This document shows, piece after piece, positions 8,700-17,537 of a stretch of 36,052 nucleotides of DNA (its first letter is position 1; each line of letters starts with the position of its first letter). The notes under the pieces were generated by a model. The model was not told where the DNA came from and made no database searches. It saw nothing but the letters and a program-made list of their open reading frames with translations. Source of the DNA: an uncultured Gemmiger sp. (GTDB lineage Bacteria; Bacillota; Clostridia; Oscillospirales; Ruminococcaceae); assembly GCA_944388145.1 (NCBI GenBank), contig CALXHQ010000026.1:1-36052 (forward strand), written 5' to 3'. Made by a program: the position numbers and the translations under genes.

Positions 8700-8743
8700 A
8701 ACCTGTATTCGTGTGGTCGAACATACAAGTTTCGACTTTTCTT
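8698..8743 (+). terminator. probable terminator of the transporter-like operon
   Basis: Stem GAAAC-TGTAT (8698-8708) pairs with ATACA-GTTTC (8723-8733) with one mismatch. A short inner TCG/CGA pairing and a following CTTTTCTT (8736-8743) complete it. It begins inside the stop codon of the last operon gene. Confidence 0.55.
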
Positions 8744-8771
8744 AAAGATTACAATTTTTTACAAAAAGGCC

Positions 8772-8800
8772 TTGACATTTGATGTCAAAACGGTTACAAT
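8772..8800 (+). promoter_or_regulatory. distal promoter upstream of guaB with a palindromic -35
   Basis: TTGACA (8772-8777) and TACAAT (8795-8800) at the optimal 17-bp spacing. The -35 lies inside the inverted repeat TTGACATTTGATGTCAA (8772-8788; 7-bp arms, 3-bp centre), a plausible operator. Transcription would start near 8807, about 320 bp before guaB. Confidence 0.75.
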
Positions 8801-8806
8801 TTAGTT

Positions 8807-8887
8807 GCAAGTTAATTACAACCACTTTTTCATGTGTTCTTCTCCTCCTTTCAGAAGCCCCTGCCTTTCCCTCAGGCGGGGGCTTCG
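8807..8887 (+). ncRNA. candidate small RNA or structured leader with an anti-Shine-Dalgarno tract
   Basis: Downstream of the strong promoter, a pyrimidine tract TTCTTCTCCTCCTTTCA (8836-8852) precedes a stable stem (8854-8865 with 8875-8886, 12 bp including one G-T). The tract is complementary to AGGAGG-type ribosome-binding sites, which is a feature of several Firmicute small RNAs. There is no U-run after the stem, so it may instead be part of a long guaB leader. No known RNA family was recognised. The rest of the intergenic stretch (8887-9019) shows no gene. Confidence 0.3.
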
Positions 8888-9019
8888 TCGTGTAAGGGCG
8901 CTTTGCGCGTGGTATCTGCACCGATTTCATGTCAGAAGTATTACTCTTATGACGTATCGTACGGCAAAATACACAACTTTTGCAATCAGCAGGCAAAAAA
9001 GATTCTACACCCAAAAATT

Positions 9020-9048
9020 TTGTTTTTTGTCCGTGAATATGATACAAT
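9020..9048 (+). promoter_or_regulatory. proximal guaB promoter
   Basis: TTGTTT (9020-9025), a 17-bp spacer and TACAAT (9043-9048) with an extended -10 TGA immediately upstream. The predicted leader of about 70 nt contains a stem GGCTGCC/GGCGGCC (9081-9099) just before the ribosome-binding site AAAAGGAG. Confidence 0.65.
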
Positions 9049-9126
9049 CATCGTTATACAGAATGTTCACGAGCCTGGAGGGCTGCCCTTTCGGCGGCCG
9101 GACATGATAAAGAAAAGGAGTAGCAA

Positions 9127-10629
9127 ATGGCATACTATTACAGCGAGCCTTCCCGTACTTTTGGTGAGTATCTTCTGGTTCCCGGTTATTCTTCTTCCGA
9201 GTGTATTCCTGACCGTGTCAGTCTCAAGACCCCCCTGGTCAAATACCGCAAAGGGGAGGAGGAGTGCCCTCTCTCCATGAACATCCCCATGGTGTCTGCC
9301 ATTATGCAGTCCGTCTCTGGTGAGAAGCTGGCTATTGCGCTGGCCAAGCAGGGAGGCATTTCCTTCATTTATGGCAGCCAGAGCATCGAAGCCGAAGCCG
9401 ACATGATCCGCCGCGTCAAGGCGTACAAGAAGGGATTTGTCACCTCCGACTCCAATCTTCCGCCGGAGGCCACCCTGGCGGATGTGCTGGACCTGAAGGT
9501 TCGCACCGGTCATTCCACCGTTGCCATCACCGATGACGGCAGTGCCCACGGCAAGCTGCTGGGACTGGTTGCCTCCCGCGATTATCGGCTTTCCCGCATG
9601 AGCCGTGACCTGAAGGTCACCGAGTTTATGACCCCGATCGACAAACTGGTGACTGCCCCGGCAACCACCAGCCTGCACGACTGCAACGACATTATCTGGG
9701 ACAACAAGATCAACACCCTGCCCCTGCTGGATGAGCAGGGCCGTCTGCAGTACATGGTGTTCCGCAAGGACTACGACAGCCACAAGGAAAACGTTAACGA
9801 ACTGCTGGACGCCAACAAGAGCTATGTGGTGGGTGCCGGCATCAATACCCGTGACTATGCTGAGCGGGTGCCCGCATTGGTGGATGCCGGTGTGGATGTG
9901 CTGTGCATCGATTCTTCCGAGGGCTATTCAGAGTGGCAGTCCCGCACGCTGTCCTGGATTCGGGAGCACTACGGTGATAAAGTCAAGGTTGGCGCCGGCA
10001 ATGTGGTTGACCGCGACGGCTTCCTGTTCCTGGCCAAGGCGGGTGCAGACTTTGTCAAGATCGGCATTGGCGGCGGCTCCATCTGCATTACCCGCGAGAC
10101 TAAGGGCATCGGCCGTGGTCAGGCCACTGCTGTCATTGAAGTTGCCAAGGCCCGCGACGAATACTATGAGCAGACAGGCATCTATGTGCCTATCTGCTCT
10201 GATGGTGGTATTGTACAGGATTACCACATTACCTTGGCATTAGCAATGGGGGCCGATTTTGTCATGCTGGGCCGCTATTTTGCCCGCTTTGATGAGAGCC
10301 CCACGAATCGCCTGCGCGTCAATGGCAACTATGTCAAAGAATATTGGGGTGAGGGGTCCAACCGTGCCCGCAACTGGCAGCGTTACGACTTGGGCGGCGC
10401 CCAGAAGCTGAGCTTTGAGGAAGGCGTGGACAGCTATGTGCCCTATGCCGGCCCGTTGGCGGACGGTGTCCAGACTACGCTGTATAAAGTACGCAGCACC
10501 ATGTGTAACTGCGGTGCGCTGACCATCCCTGAACTGCAGCAGAAAGCCCGGCTGACGGTTGTTTCTTCCACCTCCATTGTGGAAGGCGGCAGCCACGACG
10601 TTATCTTGAAAAACCGGGCGCAAAGCTGA
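9127..10629 (+). CDS. guaB: IMP dehydrogenase
   Basis: Oxidises IMP to XMP with NAD+, the committed step of GTP synthesis in the cytoplasm. The 500-residue protein has the split TIM barrel, a CBS pair (about 100-220), the catalytic loop [10 protein letters not shown] with nucleophile Cys320, the IMP-phosphate site region CSDGGI (358-362), and the flap dyad Arg419-Tyr420 in NWQRYD. The start has AAAAGGAG upstream. It lies alone between a long leader and a terminator, so it is probably monocistronic. The sequence is somewhat divergent from the common bacterial form (for example [18 protein letters not shown] in place of the usual L-x-V-G-A-A-V), but all key residues are present. Two promoters and a palindromic operator suggest purine- or stringent-type control, which is an inference. 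Confidence 0.93.
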   Translation: MAYYYSEPSRTFGEYLLVPGYSSSECIPDRVSLKTPLVKYRKGEEECPLSMNIPMVSAIMQSVSGEKLAIALAKQGGISFIYGSQSIEAEADMIRRVKAYKKGFVTSDSNLPPEATLADVLDLKVRTGHSTVAITDDGSAHGKLLGLVASRDYRLSRMSRDLKVTEFMTPIDKLVTAPATTSLHDCNDIIWDNKINTLPLLDEQGRLQYMVFRKDYDSHKENVNELLDANKSYVVGAGINTRDYAERVPALVDAGVDVLCIDSSEGYSEWQSRTLSWIREHYGDKVKVGAGNVVDRDGFLFLAKAGADFVKIGIGGGSICITRETKGIGRGQATAVIEVAKARDEYYEQTGIYVPICSDGGIVQDYHITLALAMGADFVMLGRYFARFDESPTNRLRVNGNYVKEYWGEGSNRARNWQRYDLGGAQKLSFEEGVDSYVPYAGPLADGVQTTLYKVRSTMCNCGALTIPELQQKARLTVVSSTSIVEGGSHDVILKNRAQS

Positions 10630-10725
10630 TTGAGGGCCATGTTGTGTCGATCCAAACATACTTTGCATGCTCGGATCTGAAGTAAACCTGATAGATAATC
10701 TTCTCTCGAAAAAACGTTTAAGCAG

Positions 10726-10776
10726 CCGAAGGGGCTTGTTGTCTGTGGAGCACAGACGGCAGGTCCTTTCGTTTTG
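10726..10776 (+). terminator. guaB terminator
   Basis: A long hairpin with outer arms CGAAGG/CCTTTCG and a perfect inner stem GTCTGTG (10741-10747) / CACAGAC (10751-10757), followed by GTTTTG. The 10630-10725 stretch between guaB and the hairpin shows no gene. Confidence 0.7.
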
Positions 10777-10906
10777 CCTGAATACGCCGGTTATTGCGGA
10801 AATTTACATTTCTGTTTGTACTGGTGCGGCTGACCCTGGCCAATGTACCGGACAATAAGTGGGGCTCAGTTCGGCTTTCCCTGTGGATTTTTTTCGGCAA
10901 TCCCTG

Positions 10907-10912
10907 TATAAT
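10907..10912 (+). promoter_or_regulatory. probable -10 of the ispDF promoter
   Basis: TATAAT, 88 bp before the ispDF start. The upstream -35 region is weak. The 10777-10906 stretch holds no recognisable gene; an open frame reading through it into ispDF has no ribosome-binding site. Confidence 0.45.
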
Positions 10913-11000
10913 GAAAAACATGGAAGTGTTTGCCTGCGCACTGTTGATGGTGTGCGGATCGTTGCCTGTGATCGGTTTTGGAGTAAGGAGGTTGCAATTC

Positions 11001-12137
11001 ATGCAGACGGGAACCTGTGCCACTGTGACCGCCATACTGGTGGCAGCGGGGGCATCTCGCAGAATGGGGTTTGACAAGCTCAGCGTGCACCTGCCGGGGG
11101 GGCGTACTGTGCTGGAAACAAGCCTGGCGGCTTTTGACTCTCACCCGCAAATCACCCAGATTGTGCTGGTGGCCGGCCAAAACCTGGAAACCTGTCAGGC
11201 ACTGGCAGCCCGGTGCAGCACTCCGGCAGTGGTGGTTCTGGGTGGAGCCACCCGGGCGGACAGTGTAAAAGCCGGGTTGACTGTTGCCGACGGGGCACTG
11301 GTGGCGATCCATGACGCGGCCCGGCCCTTTGTAAGCGCCGAGCTTATCACTAAGACGCTGGAGGCGGCCCGCCGGTCCGGTGCAGCCGCCCCGGCTGTTG
11401 CGGTAAAAGATACGATCAAGGTGGCAGCACCTGATGGCACGGTCCAGACCACACCGGACCGCAACACGCTGTTTGCAGTGCAGACACCCCAGTGCTTTTC
11501 CCGCAGCAGGTATCTGGAGGCATTGCGCCTGGTACAGGGAAAACAGGCTTCCGCCGTGACGGACGACTGCAGCCTGTTTGAACTTGCCGGTTTCCCGGTT
11601 CGGCTGGTGGAAGGCGACTATGCCAATATCAAGATTACAACCAGGGAGGACTTGAAAGGAGAGGATCAAATGCGGATTGGCCACGGCTACGATGTGCACC
11701 GCCTGGTGGAAGGACGAAAACTGATCCTTGGTGGCGTAGAGATCCCGTATGAAAAAGGCCTGCTGGGACATTCCGATGCAGACGTACTGCTGCATGCCGT
11801 CTCGGATGCGCTGCTGGGGGCCGCAGCCCTGGGGGATATTGGCCAGCATTTTCCCGACAGCGATCCCCGCTATGAGGGGGCAGATTCGCTGGAGCTGTTG
11901 CGGCAGGTGGGGGAACTGCTGCGGCAGGCCGGCTATACTGTGGGCAATCTTGATGCCACCATCCTCTGCCAGGCCCCAAAACTAGCCTCCCATATTCCGG
12001 CAATGCGAGCCAATATTGCCCGGGCGCTGGGCGTGGATTCGAATGCGGTGAGTGTCAAGGCCACCACCGAGGAAAAATTGGGATTCACTGGTAGCGGTCA
12101 GGGCATTGCCGCACATGCGGTTGCACTGATTCTGTAA
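11001..12137 (+). CDS. ispDF: bifunctional IspD-IspF (MEP pathway)
   Basis: A 378-residue fusion of two non-consecutive MEP-pathway enzymes of isoprenoid synthesis. IspD (1-223) is the CTP:2-C-methyl-erythritol 4-phosphate cytidylyltransferase, with the nucleotide-binding start [15 protein letters not shown] and the AIHDAARPF motif. IspF (224-378) is the 2,4-cyclodiphosphate synthase, with metal ligands in GYDVH and [12 protein letters not shown] and the [10 protein letters not shown] end motif. The start at 11001 has TAAGGAGG 9 nt upstream; reading further upstream lacks any signal. No stop separates the domains, yet IspF has its own ribosome-binding site (see 11654). It is followed by cdaA, which has its own promoter. 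Confidence 0.95.
   Translation: MQTGTCATVTAILVAAGASRRMGFDKLSVHLPGGRTVLETSLAAFDSHPQITQIVLVAGQNLETCQALAARCSTPAVVVLGGATRADSVKAGLTVADGALVAIHDAARPFVSAELITKTLEAARRSGAAAPAVAVKDTIKVAAPDGTVQTTPDRNTLFAVQTPQCFSRSRYLEALRLVQGKQASAVTDDCSLFELAGFPVRLVEGDYANIKITTREDLKGEDQMRIGHGYDVHRLVEGRKLILGGVEIPYEKGLLGHSDADVLLHAVSDALLGAAALGDIGQHFPDSDPRYEGADSLELLRQVGELLRQAGYTVGNLDATILCQAPKLASHIPAMRANIARALGVDSNAVSVKATTEEKLGFTGSGQGIAAHAVALIL
11654..11672 (+). promoter_or_regulatory. internal ribosome-binding site and ATG for stand-alone IspF
   Basis: GAAAGGAGAGG (11654-11664) stands 8 nt before an in-frame ATG (11670) that is exactly the first Met of the IspF domain ([10 protein letters not shown]). A product from this site would be 155 residues, the normal length of free IspF. 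Confidence 0.5.
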
Positions 12138-12181
12138 GCAAAACTGTTGCCGAGCCGGTACTTTTCGATTACTGGAAAATA

Positions 12182-12190
12182 TGCTATACT
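12182..12190 (+). promoter_or_regulatory. extended -10 promoter for cdaA
   Basis: TGCTATACT is an extended -10 (TGN + TATACT). The -35 region is TTTTCG, 17 bp upstream, and is poor. It lies 73 bp before the cdaA start. Confidence 0.45.
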
Positions 12191-12262
12191 TAAACGATAC
12201 CGGCTGTGCCGGACAAGCTGATCCCAATGGTGGACAGGCAGGGAGAGGAGGATCGCGCGCTG

Positions 12263-13156
12263 ATGAACAACGAGTTGACCAACATCATCAGCAATTTCCG
12301 TTCCTTTGATTGGACGCGTGACCTGATCGATGTGGTGATCATCGCGATCGCGTTTTATGAGTTGATTTTGTTCGCTCGGAAATCCCGTGCGGGCCAGCTG
12401 GTCAAAGGGCTGTTGCTGCTGATGGCTTTTTACGCCCTGGCCTATTATTTCCGCCTGCGTACGGTGCGCTGGCTGCTCAGCAACGTTATGCAGATCGGCT
12501 TTATTGCGGCGATCGTGCTGTTTCAGCCTGAGATTCGCCGCACATTGGAACGCCTTGGTCAAAGCACCAGCTGGGCAAGCAAGATTTTTTTCACCCGCAA
12601 AATGGAGCCGACCCTTCGCAGCCAATGGCAGAGCGCCATCGTGGCGATCTGTGATGCGGCAGAGCAGCTGTCTGATACGCATACCGGCGCCCTGATGGTT
12701 CTGGAGCGCAAAAACAATCTGGAAGAGATCATGCACACCGGCACCCAGTTCCATGCCAACGTGATTCCGGAGGTGCTTGGGACAATCTTTTATGAGGGTA
12801 CCCCCCTGCATGACGGCGCGGTGGTTATCCGTGACGGGCAGATTGTGGCTGCGGGCTGTGTTCTGCCGCTGTCCAACAATCTGGAAATGGGCAAGGACAT
12901 GGGCACCCGACATCGTGCCGGTCTGGGTATGAGCGAAAACTCAGACGCCATTGTGGTGGTGGTCAGCGAGGAGACTGGGATCATTTCGCTTGCTAAAAAT
13001 GGTGTGCTGATCCGTCGTCTGGACCGCCAAAACCTGTTCAGTCTCCTTCAGGAAGAGATTATTCCTCCTGAGGTGCGCACCGACAAGGACCCAGGCATCC
13101 TCAAACAGCTGTTTGGCAAAGGAGGAAAGGCTGCCCATGATTCGCAAAAAAAGTAA
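12263..13156 (+). CDS. cdaA: diadenylate cyclase CdaA
   Basis: Makes cyclic di-AMP from two ATP at the membrane; c-di-AMP controls potassium and osmolyte balance. The 297-residue protein has three N-terminal TM segments (about 21-38, 47-65, 73-88), a short coiled linker and the DAC domain with DGA (184-186) and RHR (216-218), both intact. The start at the ATG 12263 gives the usual CdaA N-terminus and has GAGGAGG 11 nt upstream; an in-frame GTG at 12206 is less likely. Its 3' end overlaps cdaR by 20 bp, as in the conserved cdaA-cdaR pair. Confidence 0.95.
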   Translation: MNNELTNIISNFRSFDWTRDLIDVVIIAIAFYELILFARKSRAGQLVKGLLLLMAFYALAYYFRLRTVRWLLSNVMQIGFIAAIVLFQPEIRRTLERLGQSTSWASKIFFTRKMEPTLRSQWQSAIVAICDAAEQLSDTHTGALMVLERKNNLEEIMHTGTQFHANVIPEVLGTIFYEGTPLHDGAVVIRDGQIVAAGCVLPLSNNLEMGKDMGTRHRAGLGMSENSDAIVVVVSEETGIISLAKNGVLIRRLDRQNLFSLLQEEIIPPEVRTDKDPGILKQLFGKGGKAAHDSQKK

Positions 13157-14447
13157 TCCGCCAGAACCGGACCAGGCGATTAAAAAGCGCTCCCTGATGG
13201 ACAACAAGCTGTTTCTACTTGTCATTTCGCTGCTGTGTGCCATCATTTCCTGGAGCATTGTCACGCTAACCTTTGATCCGGAAGGGGACCGTGAGTTTAC
13301 TGTCTCCGAAATCAATTACAGTTACAATTCCAATCTCTACACCGCCATGGGCCTGGATATTGTGGATGCGCCGCAAAATACCAGTGTGCGTGTGAAGGTG
13401 GAGGGCAGCGGCACCGTCATTGGGCAGCTGAGTGCCAGTGATCTGATGGTCTATCCCAATTATTCCACCGTCACTGGTTCAGGGGAGCAAACCCTTACCC
13501 TGCAGGCGCGTATTGCAAACAGTCAGTTTGCCAATAACGCAAGTAATATTGTCTTGACCGTTCTCACGCCCACTCAGGTTACTGTTGTTTTTGACCGTGT
13601 CAGCGAAAAGACACTGCCTGTCACCATCGAAACCTCCGGCCTGCGTATCGCGGAGGACTATATGCTCTATCGGTCCAGTGCTGTCCCAGCCGAGGTTACC
13701 ATCACCGGGCCCCAGTCTGAGCTGGATAGTATCGCCTCTGTGGTGGCGCCCGTTGCTATGGATGGAGAACTTTCTGACAGTACCAGCCAGACTGCCGCGC
13801 TGGAACTGCGGGATGAGGGCGGTAACGTTATCACGCCCGAGTACACCAGTATGGACAGCGAGAGCGCCAATGTCACTTTGACGGTGTATCAGGTCCGGGA
13901 GCTGCCGCTGGCCATCGACTTTATCAACACCCCCACCAATTTTGACACGTCAAGTTTGGATTATACCCTCAGCCAGGAAACCATGCTGGTGGCAGGGCCC
14001 ACACGCACGGTGAGTGCACTGTCGGAACTCAGCGTTATCAGCTTTGATTTGGGCCAGCAGTTTGCCTTTGACCGGGATTATCAGCTGCCGGTGGAGCTTC
14101 CCGGCGGTCTTGTCGCTCTGGATGATACTACCAGCGTCACATTGAGTTTTGATACATCGGGTATGTCCGCTGTTACGCTCAATGTTCCAAATATTCAGAC
14201 CATCAATATGCCCAGCAATTATGACATTGAAGTGATGACCGAGCGCGTTCCCCACGTGACGCTTTACGGCCCGCAGGATGAGATTGCACAGCTGTCGCCG
14301 GAAAGTGTCGTTGCCCAACTGGACTGCCAGAACTTGCAGATTGCTGCCGGGCAGCAGACACTGCCGGTTACGATCCAAATTCCATCCTCCAGCCGCGTTT
14401 TTGCGGTGGGCAGCTACTCGGTGCTGTGTCAGATCACAGCCCGGTGA
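13137..14447 (+). CDS. cdaR: CdaA regulator, YbbR-domain protein
   Basis: A membrane-anchored extracytoplasmic regulator of CdaA. The 436-residue protein has a basic cytoplasmic N-terminus, one TM (about 24-42) and about four YbbR repeats of beta-rich sequence (for example PVTIETSGL...YRSSAVPAEVTITGPQSELDSI). The ATG at 13137 has AAAGGAGG 11 nt upstream and overlaps cdaA. In many Firmicutes glmM follows; here a FAD-dependent protein follows instead, an order also seen in clostridia. Confidence 0.92.
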   Translation: MIRKKSNPPEPDQAIKKRSLMDNKLFLLVISLLCAIISWSIVTLTFDPEGDREFTVSEINYSYNSNLYTAMGLDIVDAPQNTSVRVKVEGSGTVIGQLSASDLMVYPNYSTVTGSGEQTLTLQARIANSQFANNASNIVLTVLTPTQVTVVFDRVSEKTLPVTIETSGLRIAEDYMLYRSSAVPAEVTITGPQSELDSIASVVAPVAMDGELSDSTSQTAALELRDEGGNVITPEYTSMDSESANVTLTVYQVRELPLAIDFINTPTNFDTSSLDYTLSQETMLVAGPTRTVSALSELSVISFDLGQQFAFDRDYQLPVELPGGLVALDDTTSVTLSFDTSGMSAVTLNVPNIQTINMPSNYDIEVMTERVPHVTLYGPQDEIAQLSPESVVAQLDCQNLQIAAGQQTLPVTIQIPSSSRVFAVGSYSVLCQITAR

Positions 14448-14486
14448 CAAAAAAATCATTCACACGATGAAAGGAGGTGTGCCGCC

Positions 14487-16082
14487 ATGCTTCTTGTCCG
14501 AAATATCCGCCTGCCGCTCTCCTGCGGCGAGGCAGAGGCAATCCACAAAGCGCGGAAGATCCTGCATTTGCCAGCGGGCGTTTCCGCCCGCTGTGGTGTG
14601 GCGCGGCTTTCTGTGGATGCGCGGCACGGCACACCGGTGCTTGTCTATACCATTGCGGTTACACTGCAGGACGAGGGTGAGGAATCAGCTTACGCCGGGG
14701 CCTCGCCCTGCGTCGCTGTCACCCGTCAGCCGCACTTTGCCTTCCCTGTGGGCGGGGCGGCGCTGGCACATCCGCCGGTGGTCTGCGGGCTTGGGCCTGC
14801 GGGTCTTTTTGCCGCCTTGCTGCTGGCAAAAAAGGGATACCGTCCCATTGTTTTGGAACGGGGCCCGGCGTTGGAACAGCGCGTTTTGGCCGTGGAGCAC
14901 TTTGAACAGACCGGAGAACTGGACAAAAATGCCAACCTGCAATTTGGAGAGGGCGGTGCCGGCACCTTCTCGGACGGCAAGCTGACCACCCGCGTAGGGG
15001 ACCCGCTCTGCGCTTTTGTGACACAGGCATTGCTGGACCATGGTGCTCCGGCGGATATTGCCTGGCGACAAAAGCCCCATGTGGGCACCGATCTTTTGCG
15101 GGGGGTGATCACCTCCATTCGTCAGGAAATCGAACGCCTGGGCGGCACCGTTCACTTTAACACCTGTCTCACCGGGCTGCGCACCGAGAATGGGCGAGTG
15201 GCTGCAGCGGTTACACCAGCGGGAGAGATCCCCTGTGAGCGGCTGATCCTGGCCGTTGGCCACAGTGCGCGAGACACCTTTGCTATGCTTCGCAGGCTGG
15301 AACTGCCCATGGAGTGCAAGCCTTTCTCAGTCGGGGTCCGTGTGGAACATTTGCAGTCAGAGATTGACCGCAGCCTGTATCACGCTGCCGCCGGGCATCC
15401 TGCACTTCCCAAAGGTGAGTATCAGCTCAGTCAACACGTGGGCGGGCGCTGCGTGTATACATTTTGCATGTGCCCGGGTGGCCGCGTTGTGGCGGCTGCC
15501 AGCGAAGAGGGCGGTGTGGTTACCAACGGTATGAGCTACCATGCGCGGGACGGGCAAAACGCCAACGCGGCCATGGTTGTCAGCGTAGACGGCCGCGATT
15601 TTGAAAATGATCCTGCCCGGGCTGTGGCCTTCCAGCGTGAGCTGGAACAGGCAGCCTACCGGGCGGGCAGCTGCCTTTCACCCTATGCAGCACCAGCTGA
15701 GACGGCAGGCAGTTTTCTGGAAGGGCGCGGCAAATTGGAACTGGACCGTGTGCGTCCCACCTATCCCTGCGGCGTGGTGCCCTGTGACCTCGGCAGCTTG
15801 CTGCCCGGTCATCTTGCTGAGACGATGCGTGCCGGTATGCGGGCTTTTGGCCGGAAACTGGCAGCCTACCGGGCGGCTGATGCAGTTTTGACTGGCTTGG
15901 AAACAAGAACATCCAGTCCGGTACGGCTGCTGCGGGGGCAAAGTTTGCAAAGTTTGGCGCTGGAGGGCCTTTATCCCTGCGGGGAAGGCGCCGGATATGC
16001 AGGCGGCATTATGACGGCGGCAGTGGACGGCGTTCGTTGTGCTGCCGCATTGATGGCTGAAAACGCCCCTGCCGGGGACTGA
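14487..16082 (+). CDS. FAD-dependent oxidoreductase of the COG2509 type
   Basis: A 531-residue cytoplasmic flavoprotein. Residues 1-90 form an N-terminal domain of the kind found before the FAD fold in this family. The dinucleotide-binding motif GLGPAGLFAALLLAKKGY begins near residue 101, with the acidic end of beta-2 in VLERG. A family motif NLQFGEGGAGTFSDGKL follows, and a C-terminal FAD contact is seen in LYPCGEGAGYAGGI. The substrate of this family is unknown. AAAGGAGGTG precedes the ATG. It is 39 bp behind cdaR and probably in the same transcript. Confidence 0.85.
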   Translation: MLLVRNIRLPLSCGEAEAIHKARKILHLPAGVSARCGVARLSVDARHGTPVLVYTIAVTLQDEGEESAYAGASPCVAVTRQPHFAFPVGGAALAHPPVVCGLGPAGLFAALLLAKKGYRPIVLERGPALEQRVLAVEHFEQTGELDKNANLQFGEGGAGTFSDGKLTTRVGDPLCAFVTQALLDHGAPADIAWRQKPHVGTDLLRGVITSIRQEIERLGGTVHFNTCLTGLRTENGRVAAAVTPAGEIPCERLILAVGHSARDTFAMLRRLELPMECKPFSVGVRVEHLQSEIDRSLYHAAAGHPALPKGEYQLSQHVGGRCVYTFCMCPGGRVVAAASEEGGVVTNGMSYHARDGQNANAAMVVSVDGRDFENDPARAVAFQRELEQAAYRAGSCLSPYAAPAETAGSFLEGRGKLELDRVRPTYPCGVVPCDLGSLLPGHLAETMRAGMRAFGRKLAAYRAADAVLTGLETRTSSPVRLLRGQSLQSLALEGLYPCGEGAGYAGGIMTAAVDGVRCAAALMAENAPAGD

Positions 16083-16197
16083 TCTGCTGTGACAAGCAGA
16101 AATACTTGATAGGAAAGATCGCCCGGTGATGTGCCGAGAACGTTCGCATTATCGAAGTACTTTGTCAGGCCAGAGAAACAATTCAGGAGCATGAAAC

Positions 16198-17478
16198 ATG
16201 CCATATTATCATCCTTACAGGCCAAACAGCGGTCAGCATGATGACCAAGGGCACCCCTATGGTCCAAATGAACGGCAACCGACGGACGGTATGGGCCATA
16301 ACTTTGAGGACAGGGCAAATCGTTTCAGCCATCGCATCAACGAAACGTTTGAAAAACGTGCCGAAGAGTGGAGCAAGCGCGCCGACAGCTCTCTGTCCGG
16401 GTTTGGCGCCAGTCTTATGGGAGTGCTATCAGATGCGCTGTCCAGTGCGGGAAACGCTGTCTCCCGCTGGGCCCGCGGTAGCCAGGATCTCACGTTTCCC
16501 GAGTGGCGGCAGCGGATGGATCGCAAACTGCAAAATGGCAGCCAGCTGGGGTATCTCTGCATGGCTATCGCCGGCGGCTGCCTGGCATTTGGCTTTGGCG
16601 TCACGGCACTTGTCATGTTTATTTTGTCTGCTATGGGACCAGAGGCTCTGCACCTCTCTTATAATGAATTTATGGTCTTTCCTATTTTGATGGGGATCTT
16701 TACCCCGTTCACAGCGGGGATGGGGATCATGACAGGGATAGGTGTCAAAAAGTTTCGATTGTTTGGCCGTATTCGCGGATATTTGCGTGCAGCCGGCGAT
16801 TGGGTTTGCAAGATTTCGTCCATCGCGCGGACCACTGGATATAAACCTGCGCAGATTCAGCGGGAGCTTTCCAGAGCAATTACAGACGGCAAACTGCCGG
16901 GGGCCTTTTTGGATCCGGACGGAAACACGCTCTATTTCAAGGAAGAATTGTTTGCCGCAGCGCAAACCAAAAAGGCCCAGGAGCAAACGCCCAGCTCCCA
17001 GCAGCAAGCCTCCGGCGTATCTGCACTGGATGAGTTTTTGCAGAACGGACGAAACTTTCTTGCATATCTGCAGTACTGCCATGGACGGCTGGAACCCAAC
17101 GCAGACGAGGAACTGACTGAAATGCATCGGAATTGCACGGTGATTCTGGAGTTCATTCAAAATCATCCGGAGCAACTGCCGCGTGTCCGCCGCTTTTCGG
17201 AATACTATTTGCCCACTACCCGTAAGCTGCTGGACACTGCACAGGGGCTTGGGCAGTCCGACGGTGAGAATGCACAGAATATCCGCCGGGATATCAACGG
17301 TATTTTGCACACGCTGAATACTGCCTATGCCAATCTTTATGATACCCTGTTGCAGGATGTTTCGCTGGATGTCTCCACAGAAATCGATACGCTGGAGGCA
17401 ATGCTGCGGCAGGATGGTCTGGCCGGCGGATTCTCCAGCGATTTTGGTGCCGGCCATACACAGACTACCGACACCTGA
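16198..17478 (+). CDS. XpaC-family (5-bromo-4-chloroindolyl phosphate hydrolysis-type) membrane protein
   Basis: 426 residues. A hydrophilic His/Asn/Pro-rich N-terminus is followed by a helical segment, two TM segments (about 117-144 and 157-183) and a cytoplasmic helical domain whose end, RVRRFSEYYLPTTRKLLDTAQGL, carries the family hallmark 'YYLPTT-x-K-L-L'. XpaC proteins often sit beside TelA (toxic-anion resistance), which is absent here; the true function of the family is unclear. CAGGAG precedes the ATG. The 115-bp gap upstream contains no clear promoter. Confidence 0.78.
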   Translation: MPYYHPYRPNSGQHDDQGHPYGPNERQPTDGMGHNFEDRANRFSHRINETFEKRAEEWSKRADSSLSGFGASLMGVLSDALSSAGNAVSRWARGSQDLTFPEWRQRMDRKLQNGSQLGYLCMAIAGGCLAFGFGVTALVMFILSAMGPEALHLSYNEFMVFPILMGIFTPFTAGMGIMTGIGVKKFRLFGRIRGYLRAAGDWVCKISSIARTTGYKPAQIQRELSRAITDGKLPGAFLDPDGNTLYFKEELFAAAQTKKAQEQTPSSQQQASGVSALDEFLQNGRNFLAYLQYCHGRLEPNADEELTEMHRNCTVILEFIQNHPEQLPRVRRFSEYYLPTTRKLLDTAQGLGQSDGENAQNIRRDINGILHTLNTAYANLYDTLLQDVSLDVSTEIDTLEAMLRQDGLAGGFSSDFGAGHTQTTDT

Positions 17479-17537
17479 TAACGGGAAAGATCCTGCCATG
17501 TGCAGGGATTTGGGAAAACAGAGGGGGATACGTGACA

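Noticed and set aside
8718-8734. LexA-like CGAAC...GTTTCG near the end of the transporter-like operon
   Set aside because: Spacing does not match the Firmicute LexA box (CGAAC-N4-GTTCG), and the bases are better explained as arms of the terminator hairpin.
8814-8834. Minus-strand five-codon frame (MKKWL, then stop) behind an AAAGGAGG-like site
   Set aside because: It resembles a leader peptide, but no minus-strand gene follows; the AGGAGG is simply the complement of the pyrimidine tract.
8801-9126. Purine riboswitch in the guaB leader
   Set aside because: The conserved core of the guanine/adenine riboswitch (paired P1 with the TATA start and the two kissing loops) was looked for and not found.
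10794-11000. N-terminal extension of ispDF by 69 residues
   Set aside because: No ribosome-binding site at 10794; the IspD family starts at the ATG at 11001, which has a strong one, and a -10 element lies inside the extension.
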